Shown: positions 1-8,000 of the stretch, one piece after another
Layout of the letters: each line of letters starts with the position of its first letter
How positions within the stretch are numbered: the first letter of the stretch is position 1
Virus record (IMG/VR): IMGVR_UViG_3300020469_000334
Location: 1-20,324 of that record
Length of the DNA: 20,324 nt
Direction: 5' to 3' (one strand)
Origin: a virus
Notes under the pieces: generated by a model
Seen by the model: the letters and a program-made list of their open reading frames with translations, nothing else
The model's database searches: none
Told to the model about the DNA's origin: nothing
Made by a program: the position numbers and the translations under genes

Positions 1-50
1 ACTAAGTCTTTATTTGTAAATCGCGGGATACCGAGAGAGTCTGTTTTCAT
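1..50 (-). CDS. 5' end of an unidentified gene, cut by the window edge
   Basis: A minus-strand reading frame opens at the ATG at position 50 and stays open to the left edge. It gives about 16 codons beginning MKTDSLGIPRF. An in-frame ATG two codons upstream (position 56) is an alternative start. Another ATG at position 60 is in a different frame and stops after 16 codons. No clear Shine-Dalgarno sequence precedes either candidate. The start lies just after the stop of the 81-residue gene, in the same direction, so it probably belongs to the same transcription unit. The visible part is too short to assign a function. Confidence 0.4.
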   Translation of the reverse strand, partial: MKTDSLGIPRFTNKDL

Positions 51-65
51 AAGCATACATGTATT

Positions 66-311
66 TTAACTGATATTAATCAAATTGTCAAGTGAATTAT
101 CGTCATCTTGACTATTAATTTTTGGTTTGGCTCTACGGCCTTCCATCTCTGCTTTATACATATCAAGGATGGCTGTGATTTGTTCTTTTACTTGTGGATT
201 CTGAGTCATCCAGAATTTTTTATTTAATGTAAGAATTTTGTCTTCTATTTCGTTGTCAGACAATAAGTCAAAACTTTGTACTAATGGATTAAAGGACGGT
301 ATCGAACTCAC
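66..311 (-). CDS. small conserved-looking phage protein, 81 residues, GTG start
   Basis: This short acidic and helical protein (MSSIPSFNPLVQSFDLLSD...) has no recognised domain. Residues about 14-60 look amphipathic and may form a helical hairpin. The C-terminal third is charged (EGRRAKPK, then QDDDN), which suggests a flexible tail. The GTG start at 311 lies inside the 3' end of the 195-residue gene and overlaps it by 23 bases in another frame. The GGTG context falls within the upstream gene's GEFD codons. The only internal ATGs would remove a large part of the protein, so GTG is preferred, and translation is probably coupled to the upstream gene. The setting among late structural genes suggests a virion or assembly role, but this is inference. 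I do not recognise the family with certainty. Confidence 0.65.
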   Translation of the reverse strand: MSSIPSFNPLVQSFDLLSDNEIEDKILTLNKKFWMTQNPQVKEQITAILDMYKAEMEGRRAKPKINSQDDDNSLDNLINIS

Positions 312-876
312 CTAAATATTCTCCGTAGACTGTTTGCCCGCCGTCGATAGTCCAAAATCTGTAGATGTATGGATGTATATTATCGTCGATTGTTGCTGGA
401 TGTGCAAAGCCTGTTGCTACTTTAATACTACCACTGTTTTCTGTATCAAAAGTTACTGTGTCTGCTTGACTGCGTCCACGTAATTCAATTAACACTTCTG
501 CGTACTTACCACTTGTTGGCCAATCAGCAAGTTGTAATGTAATGCCTGTACTGTTAATTGTGTAAGAATGATATGTTGCTATTTCGTAACTAACTGGTCT
601 AACACCTGCTGAACTTAGCACACCACCGCTATAAAACTTTTGTGAACCTTGTGTAATTACTACATTGTTAATAGTATTACCTTGCATGTTAGTAATTGCA
701 TCGTTATTCTTAACTGTGTTTGTATCTAATGCTGTTAAGTCTGCATGTGCATTAGTTAATTCGTCTTTGACTTTAGTAAAATTATCTCTAAAACCTTGCG
801 AATCGTTATCTTGTCCTGCTCGAGGATAATCTGCATCAATTGATGCAATATTCGAACTACTTGTATTAATGGCCAT
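289..876 (-). CDS. virion structural protein, tail-fibre or baseplate-associated, 195 residues
   Basis: The N-terminal part (residues about 10-45) contains DADYPRAGQDNDSQGFRDNF followed by a helical KVKDEL segment. It resembles, in a diverged form, the NDGTGD-LR-AF-K-NENF-EL module at the start of three other proteins here. Residues about 40-70 are likely coiled coil (LTALDTNTVKNNDAITNM). The remainder (about 85-195) is rich in beta-strand and ends with a compact domain (YIYRFWTIDGGQTVYGEY). The ATG at 876 has a good Shine-Dalgarno sequence (AGGAGA) upstream. A late-promoter element lies immediately before that, so this gene heads a small transcription unit with the 81-residue gene. I infer that it is a small fibre or fibre-attachment subunit. 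The catalogue name is unknown. Confidence 0.75.
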   Translation of the reverse strand: MAINTSSSNIASIDADYPRAGQDNDSQGFRDNFTKVKDELTNAHADLTALDTNTVKNNDAITNMQGNTINNVVITQGSQKFYSGGVLSSAGVRPVSYEIATYHSYTINSTGITLQLADWPTSGKYAEVLIELRGRSQADTVTFDTENSGSIKVATGFAHPATIDDNIHPYIYRFWTIDGGQTVYGEYLGEFDTVL

Positions 877-893
877 ATCTTATTCTCCTACAC

Positions 894-903
894 ATATTTA
901 TCA
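894..903 (-). promoter_or_regulatory. T4-type late promoter element TGATAAATAT
   Basis: The minus strand reads TGATAAATAT in the 30-base gap between the stop of the 819-residue gene and the ATG at 876. It matches the T4 late -10 element TATAAATA and the NATAAATA form reported for cyanophages. The motif ends 17 bases before the start codon, with AGGAGA between. The element upstream of 3921 has the same geometry. Confidence 0.7.
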
Positions 904-906
904 GTG

Positions 907-3366
907 TTATGCATTATAGTTATATTTTCCGAACAGTATATATTGATCATTTGAGTTACCTACAACGCTATCTATAATATATCTGTCAATTTCAATGTCT
1001 AAATCCTTAAAATCGTATGTTCTATTTCGTAAATTTATCATTATTTCGTTACTTTTTCCAGGCTTACAGTAACATAACGGAATTGCTAAAATAAAGCCTG
1101 TTTCTTGTTCTCCAGCAACTTGTGGTGTACGCATCCATAAAGGTAAAAAGTCATACTCAGTACGCCCTAGTGTCTTTATACTGTCTTGCATATTTGTAAT
1201 ATTGCTTATATATTTTTTACCCTGTCCGCCACTTGCTAATACAGCATCGCTATCTGTTTTTACAACATTATCTTCACCAAATACAAACGGGTCTGTATCT
1301 GTGTTTTCTGTAGCAGTTAGTGTTTCATTTGTTGCTACTGTGTTTACTGTATCACCTAAATCTAATTGTGTATCGTCAGTCATAAATTTGTACTGTTCAG
1401 TATTTCTATTAACACTAGATCCATCAAGTAATGTTGGAGTTCCTTGACTATGGTTACTACGCTGTGCCAAGTCTGCTTTTAATTGCATTGAACCTTGTTG
1501 TACAAATGACTTTTTTGTTTCACCTGTTTTGGCTTTTGCAGGATCAATAAGTTCTACATATATAACTTCGTATACAACATTTTGTGTACCTGGAGTTTTG
1601 GCTACCGCACTTTTTAAAGAACCAACATTAAATCTACGCTTTCGATGCCATTTTTGACTTGCTATTGCAAACTGATCAATTGTTGCAGTTTCAATACCTG
1701 CGTATGCTAATATTTTGACATCACGTTGAATTCCAAAGTTTGGATCATTTGGTCTATAAATACTTGTCGGCGGAAAGTTTGCAGGGTTACTAATAAACTC
1801 CTGATATGCTAATCGTTTATTTTCTTTTAGGAAAGGCTTCATAAACAAGTTACTATACTGTCTATCATCATCGTCTATTACATTAATAGTAAATTGCTTA
1901 GTTGTTGCACTAAATCCAAATCTATCTTTTGCTTCGACTGTAAACGTATATGTTCTATCAATACTTGTAGTATCGTTATCAAATGTCATGTTGTCGTTAT
2001 CAAAAAATGTTAATCCATCTTTTTCACTATCACCAAATTGTACGACAGTACCTGTAATTTCACCATTGTACTGTAGTGTAAGTCCTGGTGGCAAACGTCC
2101 GCTACTTAGCGTATAATATAAAGGAGCATCAGGTACTGTTGTAGTGCCTTGTACTTTAAAAACACTAATTTGATTAGCCGGTATTGATCCTAGGTTTTTA
2201 TTACTTGTCCAAGCAATAGTACTATCTACTTGACCTAACAACGTTACTGTAAAAGTTTTATCTTTAAAAGTTGCTACATCTATAACATTATTATCAACAA
2301 TAACTAATTCTGCTCTAACTGTAAATTTATATTCTTTTGTTATAATTGGTTGGTATGCAACTCTGCCTGCTATTTCACCAGTATTAACATCTATAGACAT
2401 TCCATCTGGAATTACACTGTTTGTACCATCATCATTAAGTGGCATTAATTTATATCTTACTGCACCTTGTTGGTTTTCGTTTTTTAGAACTTCTAAGAAT
2501 AATGTAATATAGTTGTTTGCTCGACGAAATCCAAAATCTTTCGGAGTAATCCAAACCGGAGTTCTAATATATGTGTTATCTGCTGTAAACACACCTGTTG
2601 CAACTTGTACAACAACATTGTCTGCACGTAAGAAATCTTCACCAACTACGTAGATAATAAAGTTTCTTTTTACAACATCAATGCCGTCACTTACACTAAC
2701 TTTAAATTCGTAGTATCTGTTTAGTTTTTTTGGAGGATTATAAACATAATTAGATAAAAGTTGTCCTTGAAAAAACAATGTACTTTTATTACTAAAATCA
2801 TGCAAGTACATATCGTAGTTACCAGTATCATACTCACCGACTTTAGATTTTTTATCTAATGCAAGTAATGGTTCAACTACTCCTGATATTTTACCTGTTC
2901 TTGACATATTGATGCCTGGAGGTAATATCCCGTCACCTTTATCTATCCAAAATTCTAAACTTTTGCCTTCTGGTAAATCAACATCAGTTGCTACTAGTTG
3001 GAAATCAATAATTTCATTGTCTAATATAAAGTATCGATTGTTTAAAGGACTATTACCAATTGGAAGTCTACCTTCTTTAGTTTTCCAAACTGGTTCATCA
3101 GCACCATTTACTACTATCTTATAAGTTCTATCTTCAACATCATTATTTAATGTAGAACGTAATACAAATCTAAATGTTGTAGTTCTTTCAACTTGAAGTG
3201 GTGTTCCGATAATATTATTTTGATATATTCTTAATCCTGGAGGTAAATCACCTGCAATAATTTTTAAACTGTCTGGACTGGCTACAAGAGGTAATCCTAA
3301 AGAAATAGTTTCTTCTTCGTTAGTTGTAACGAGTACGGTACCCGATGATTGTGTCCAATTTGACAT
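907..3366 (-). CDS. large virion protein with four putative-Ig (He_PIG-like) repeats, 819 residues
   Basis: The N-terminal 500 residues hold four repeats of the putative-Ig type. Each is recognised by a strand pair of the form 'LPPGL-(I/T)...G-I-G'. The signatures are DLPPGLRIYQNNIIGTP near residue 45, GILPPGINMSRTGKISG near 146, IPDGMSIDVNTGEIAG near 319 and RLPPGLTLQYNGEITG near 425. Each repeat ends in a strand such as TYKIVVNG or TFTVTLLG. Residues about 505-819 form a separate region with no recognised family; it has an acidic DDDD linker, a basic KWHRKRRF patch near 575 and a beta-rich end. There is no signal peptide or membrane segment. The ATG is 3 bases after the stop of the 183-residue gene, so translation is probably coupled. 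The likely role is a fibre or baseplate-decorating adhesin in the virion, inferred from the repeats and neighbours. Confidence 0.8.
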   Translation of the reverse strand: MSNWTQSSGTVLVTTNEEETISLGLPLVASPDSLKIIAGDLPPGLRIYQNNIIGTPLQVERTTTFRFVLRSTLNNDVEDRTYKIVVNGADEPVWKTKEGRLPIGNSPLNNRYFILDNEIIDFQLVATDVDLPEGKSLEFWIDKGDGILPPGINMSRTGKISGVVEPLLALDKKSKVGEYDTGNYDMYLHDFSNKSTLFFQGQLLSNYVYNPPKKLNRYYEFKVSVSDGIDVVKRNFIIYVVGEDFLRADNVVVQVATGVFTADNTYIRTPVWITPKDFGFRRANNYITLFLEVLKNENQQGAVRYKLMPLNDDGTNSVIPDGMSIDVNTGEIAGRVAYQPIITKEYKFTVRAELVIVDNNVIDVATFKDKTFTVTLLGQVDSTIAWTSNKNLGSIPANQISVFKVQGTTTVPDAPLYYTLSSGRLPPGLTLQYNGEITGTVVQFGDSEKDGLTFFDNDNMTFDNDTTSIDRTYTFTVEAKDRFGFSATTKQFTINVIDDDDRQYSNLFMKPFLKENKRLAYQEFISNPANFPPTSIYRPNDPNFGIQRDVKILAYAGIETATIDQFAIASQKWHRKRRFNVGSLKSAVAKTPGTQNVVYEVIYVELIDPAKAKTGETKKSFVQQGSMQLKADLAQRSNHSQGTPTLLDGSSVNRNTEQYKFMTDDTQLDLGDTVNTVATNETLTATENTDTDPFVFGEDNVVKTDSDAVLASGGQGKKYISNITNMQDSIKTLGRTEYDFLPLWMRTPQVAGEQETGFILAIPLCYCKPGKSNEIMINLRNRTYDFKDLDIEIDRYIIDSVVGNSNDQYILFGKYNYNA

Positions 3367-3369
3367 AGT

Positions 3370-3921
3370 TTAAAGTGTCCCCATATCACTGCTGTATAAC
3401 CCAGAAGATGTTATAGTACCATAATCAACATCAAACGCAAGTTGCATGTACTCTGCATGACTTGTAATATTTGGAACAATATCGCCAAATTCTAATTGAG
3501 TACTAAAAACTTCACTACCTTGACTTGATGTGTCTGTAATAGTTAATGTATTACCAACTAAATTAGTTGTAATACCTGCGCCACCTATAATACGTAATGT
3601 TTCACCATCGTCTACATTCATACTACCACCGTCAGTAACTACTAACATGCCCTGTAGATCTGTGCTAATTTGTATGTCGTTCCCTGCAACTGCGGCAACA
3701 GTCATTCCTGTACCTGCTGTAAGATTTTTAAATGTTAATTGATCGCCAACTTTGCCTGCAAATACAGCAACGCCTGTTCCTATACCAGCACCTGTTGTTG
3801 CTTCTGGTTGACGTAAATCTAGTTCATCAAAGTTTTCGTTTACTTTACGAAACGCTTCTCTTAGATCATCACCTGTGCCATCGTTAGCAATATTACCAAT
3901 GTTTATATTTTGTATTGTCAT
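3370..3921 (-). CDS. short tail-fibre-like virion protein with shared N-terminal module, 183 residues
   Basis: Residues 1-36 are a clear copy of the module shared with the 322- and 2485-residue proteins (NIANDGTGDDLREAFRKVNE, then NFDELD). In T4-like marine phages this module begins many virion proteins and probably docks or trimerises them. Residues about 40-140 are Gly/Thr-rich short beta repeats (GAGIGTGVAVFAGKVGD, AGTGMTVAAVAGNDIQIST, GGAGITTNLVGNTLTITD), typical of a trimeric fibre shaft. The C-terminus (FGDIVPNITSHAEYMQLAFD) is a short cap. The ATG at 3921 has AAGGAAAAG upstream, and a late-promoter element precedes that. The gene therefore starts a new transcription unit that continues into the 819-residue gene 3 bases downstream. 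Confidence 0.8.
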   Translation of the reverse strand: MTIQNINIGNIANDGTGDDLREAFRKVNENFDELDLRQPEATTGAGIGTGVAVFAGKVGDQLTFKNLTAGTGMTVAAVAGNDIQISTDLQGMLVVTDGGSMNVDDGETLRIIGGAGITTNLVGNTLTITDTSSQGSEVFSTQLEFGDIVPNITSHAEYMQLAFDVDYGTITSSGLYSSDMGTL

Positions 3922-3938
3922 AATCTTTTCCTTATACT

Positions 3939-3948
3939 GTATTTATTA
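3939..3948 (-). promoter_or_regulatory. T4-type late promoter element TAATAAATAC
   Basis: On the minus strand TAATAAATAC fills the space immediately after the stop codon of the 347-residue gene (3949-3951) and ends 17 bases before the ATG at 3921. It agrees with the ATAAATA core of T4-like late promoters. Its position relative to the start codon is the same as that of the element at 894-903. Confidence 0.65.
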
Positions 3949-4992
3949 TTAACTACCATAGAAGATACGTATTGCACCTTGTGTACCATTGCTACCATTC
4001 TGACCTAAGAACCAGTAATATGTATATGAATAACTGCCTGAAATTATAGTTTGGGCTCTAATTCTTCCGCCAGCGCCGCCTCCGCCACCACCGCCATATG
4101 GACTACCTGTTGCTGTACCACCGTTGCCTCCGGATCCTGCTAGTAGGTAATTATAAGGACCTGTTCCTAGAGCAGGTGCGTCAGAACCTTGACTTCCTGT
4201 ATTTGTGCCTCCATATAAATGGCTACCACCACCGTTGCCTCCGTTAGCCTTTTTATGATAATTATATCCTCCAGTACTTCTGTGAAACTCTCCATTGCCC
4301 ATGCCGCCATTGCCTGCGTTTGATGTACCGCCACCACCGCCTGCTTTTACTAAGTATAAACTGCCTCGATTTTCGGCATCGCGTCCAGCCTTGCCTGCAT
4401 TTGCGGCTATACTTGTAGTATTGTCATTAGCCCATGTTGATTGCGATACTAATCCTCCTGCTCCACCAGTATTGCTTAATCCACTTCCCTTGCCACCAAA
4501 GGCCGATAAAATAGCAGGACCGCTTGTACCAGAATAGTTAGGATCACCACTATACCATATAATAGTATCTCCTCCATTGGTAGCGGCTGTTTCGTGGCTT
4601 GATTGTGGATAGTAACTCTGTGGACTGTTTAAGGTTTCAAAAGGTGAGTTTGTACTCATAGTACCACCACCGCCTGCTTTTCCTATAGTAAAACTAAAAA
4701 TTTCTCCCGGCGTAACTGCTAAGTCAATAACAGAAATGTAACTACCACCTCCGCCACCGCCTCCGGATCCATATGAATAACGTCCTGGTGCTCCACCTCC
4801 GCCACCGCCTATTGCTTGTATAGATACAGATGTTATTCCTGTAGGAACAGTCCATGTTTGTGGACTATCACCGCTTTGTGTAACTGAACTAAAAACTGCT
4901 TCGCCGGATGTTGATTGACTAGTATCGTTTATAGTTATATCAGTTGAAATAGCAGTGCCGTCTAATGTAAGCGTAAGTGTTTCTGTTGCCAT
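3949..4992 (-). CDS. Gly-rich adhesin-like protein starting with half a Calx-beta domain, 347 residues
   Basis: Residues 1-25 (MATETLTLTLDGTAIS..., ending DITINDTS) match only the last three strands of a Calx-beta repeat. The missing first part is the C-terminus of the upstream 2098-residue protein. From residue about 46 to the end the protein is a Gly-rich domain that opens with WTVPTGITSVSIQAIGGG. It contains many runs of Gly broken by Ser, Asn and Tyr, and closes with GAIRIFYGS. The same opening and closing strands bracket the Gly-rich part of the 2098-residue protein (IPANVTSVSILAVGGG; GGIWIRYPGS), so the two are paralogous. Polyglycine-rich tips are known in receptor-binding adhesins of T4-like phages, for example gp38 of phage S16. 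The ATG at 4992 has an AAGGAA Shine-Dalgarno at good spacing. The role as a host-binding tip is inference. Confidence 0.75.
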   Translation of the reverse strand: MATETLTLTLDGTAISTDITINDTSQSTSGEAVFSSVTQSGDSPQTWTVPTGITSVSIQAIGGGGGGAPGRYSYGSGGGGGGGSYISVIDLAVTPGEIFSFTIGKAGGGGTMSTNSPFETLNSPQSYYPQSSHETAATNGGDTIIWYSGDPNYSGTSGPAILSAFGGKGSGLSNTGGAGGLVSQSTWANDNTTSIAANAGKAGRDAENRGSLYLVKAGGGGGTSNAGNGGMGNGEFHRSTGGYNYHKKANGGNGGGSHLYGGTNTGSQGSDAPALGTGPYNYLLAGSGGNGGTATGSPYGGGGGGGAGGRIRAQTIISGSYSYTYYWFLGQNGSNGTQGAIRIFYGS

Positions 4993-5036
4993 TTTAAAAT
5001 TCCTTAATCTGTTAAATTATCTTCAGTAACATTAAT
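4990..5036 (-). other. gene junction splitting one Calx-beta domain between two proteins
   Basis: Here the 2098-residue frame ends ...NVTEDNLTD and stops with TAA at 5004-5006. After an AAGGAA ribosome site, the next gene starts MATETLTLTLDG. An internal Calx-beta repeat of the same protein reads ...DGLLEGTETFNF... ending INDTS, with no break at the equivalent place. The downstream frame is -1 relative to the upstream frame. It is open for only about nine bases before the upstream stop, and no canonical slippery heptamer is present. Confidence 0.7.
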
Positions 5037-8000
5037 AGTAATAGTTGCACTATTGTTAAGAATTGTAAATGTCCCAGTTAAACTTACTCCGCCAATATCT
5101 GCACTTGATACACCAGTAATAGTGTATGCTACATTGGCACCATTTGCTACATTTGTTGTGTCTAGAGTAATTGTGAAACTTCCACCTTCATCTACTGTTG
5201 ACTGACTTGAGGATAATGAATATGTTGGTAAAGATATTTCTGGTTCTACTTGTAGACTTGTATCTAGTACCATTTTATATTCTACAAATCCTGATACTGA
5301 TGTGCTTGTAGTACCGTTTACTAATCCGCCTGCTGTTGCTAACGTATCATCTACTGTTCCGCCTGTAGTATGAACTGAAATTGGAGAATTTGAATCTATA
5401 CTAACACTGCCATGTATTTCATATGTCCAATCCTCAACAGTTAATGTACCCGTACCATCTGCTTGATTTATTGGAACACTAGCAATTACTCCGCCAACTC
5501 TACCTAAACTTGTTTGTGTACTAGATATTCCGTAACCACTTACCCATAATCTATTATTTGGATTTAATGTATTATCTAAACTACATTTATAAAGTCCTAC
5601 GTTTAAATTAGAACTAGCATTTGTATGTAAATTTCTAAACTTAGCATTACCAAGGTCTTCACTGAATGATATAACCATACCGCGTTTGTTAGTATTAGTA
5701 CTATCTAAGTTTTGTTCACCAACTGCAAAAATTTTATTATTTCTTGTATCAAACTCAACATCTCTTAATTTTGGTTTTGTTACTCTATAGTCTTGTGTAA
5801 TACTTTGTTCACCGATGTCATTTAATACCCAATCAGTTGTAATGTCACCAGTAAGTGCGTTTAGTTTAAGAATGTGTGATTGTTCATAACCAGAATCTGG
5901 AGTATCTACATAACCAAGACCAACTATTGGATTGTCGTTTTGATCAATTGTAATACCTGCTGGTTCAAACCCTGTACCTGTTGCGGCCACTACATAAAAG
6001 AACTTAGCATATTGTAATGTTAAAGAACTATTAAATTTACGAACAAATACTGTTTTTTCAGTACCATCACTTTTTAATTCAGATCCTGTAACATATATGT
6101 TACCTGTACTGTCTACAGCAACATCGTGTGCAACACTTAATTTATCACTCGGAGATACTTTTCTAACAGTCAATACGTCACCGTTTGTTATATCTACTTT
6201 CATCATCCACATGCCACTATTCAAGTTTTGCAAATAGTTTGCACCTACTACAACAATATTACCATCACTTGTAAATGCCATTTCCTTAATACCTAAAGCA
6301 TTACCGTCACTGTCCTGATAACTGCGTTGCCATAACACTGTTCCTGATGCATCTAATTTTGTAATATAAGCATCACTAGGATAATCAACACTTGGTACAT
6401 TAGTTTCCCAGTTCCATGATCCACTGTACCCTGTATAAATGTTTTCACTGCTGTCAACAATCGCACTTGTTAAGATATAGTTTTGTGTAAATGTACGTCT
6501 CCAAATTGGAGATCCCCTGTCAGTGTACTTAATTAATGCACAAGTTTTATTGTTGCCACTATCAAGTTGTTCAATAACAACTGAAGAAGCACTACCTGCA
6601 TGTGCAACAAATTGGAACGTTGTATTATCTGAACGTGAAGTAGTAGGTCCGTAATGTGTAGTTGCCCAATGCTTATCTGCAATATAAATTTCACCATTCA
6701 TATCAGTGTGTATACTACATTGATAATGCTTACGTCCACCTACTGTAGGAGTATAACTTACTGTTGCATTAGTTGTACCTTGATTTGCAACTGCATTTGT
6801 TTGATTTGCTGTTCCACTACCTTGTACATCTTTAATATAAAACGGATGTCCGCTTGCATTAATTGTCCAAGAAATAGTATCATTTCTATCAAATACCAAC
6901 GGAGGATTTAATCCACTAATTGTTCCATTTCTATCACTTCCTGAATTCCAAACATATCCACTTGCGCCACTATTTGTAACTTGTCCTGTTAATGTTTCTT
7001 GAGTGCCATCACTTGTGTCGTTAATTGTTACATCAATACTTTGAGCATTATCAGTCATGTACGGTAGATAAAAGTTTTCATTAACTTGTGTAGTTTTTGT
7101 TAGGTCTTCAATTAGTTTAAGATTAAATGTTTCTGTGCCATCAAATGTATTATCTGCTGTAACTGTAAAAGTTTTACTATTTGCAACCTGTGTAAGTGTA
7201 CCTCTAATATTTCCGTAGGTTGTAACTAATCCAGCCATGTCAATATCTGCTGTTCCTATGCCTGTAACTTCATAAGGGAATAACACTTGCGGAACTGTTG
7301 TACTAAGATTATTAGTTACTGCTACTGTAAATGTACTGCCTTCGTTAGCATTAGTTTTATTAGACGAAAGTGTTAATTCAGGCGCTTCAAATTTATCTCT
7401 ACTGCCTGGATATCTAATCCATATTCCACCGTCTTGTCCTGACTCTGCTCTAGTTGTACTACCAGAAGTTGCAAGACCCATTACAAGCACTCCGCCTGCA
7501 CCTGCGCCAACTTCATAACTTGCTGTTGCAGGAGTTACAGTATCAACATTATTTCCTGCCTCACCAGCAACACCTGTGGTTACATTTCCTGCACCGCTTA
7601 TTGTTAATGTTGGAACTGTTGTGGACGCAAATCCTCCACGTAGACCTGTAAGTTCTTTTGTAAGTGTTGTACCGCCACCTCTTGCTCCGTAAGTAATACC
7701 AGTACCACTTTGCCAGTTAGCAACATAACCATGTCCGCCACCTGTGCCTCCAGTTAATGCTGGAAAAACTGTATCATTTCCTTCAGCATGTAAAATTACT
7801 TCTGCTAATTTTGTTGTGTTTAAGTCTGTAGCACTTGTTGCAACACCGCCTCTAAATTCAATTATAGTAACTGGTTCATCTGCTGTGTAACTTCCACTTC
7901 TTATAAATGTTCCACTGCCGTAAGTTGTTGTTGTTTCAATTGCACTTGCACCATTTTCAACTCCGCCGAATGTATATTGTGCATTAGATCCTGACAACAC

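Noticed and set aside
4060-4830. Repeated GC-rich CCGCCACC and CTCCGGATCC tracts as a CRISPR array or regulatory repeat
   Set aside because: They are irregularly spaced and encode Gly/Ser runs in frame, so they are explained by the Gly-rich protein.
3949-4992. Target region of a diversity-generating retroelement
   Set aside because: No reverse transcriptase, template repeat or accessory gene is visible in the window. The Gly-rich loops alone are not enough.
4990-5030. Programmed -1 frameshift joining the 2098- and 347-residue genes
   Set aside because: The only candidate slip site (TTTAACA) is not a canonical heptamer. The -1 frame is open for only about nine bases before the stop. A good Shine-Dalgarno and ATG explain separate translation better.
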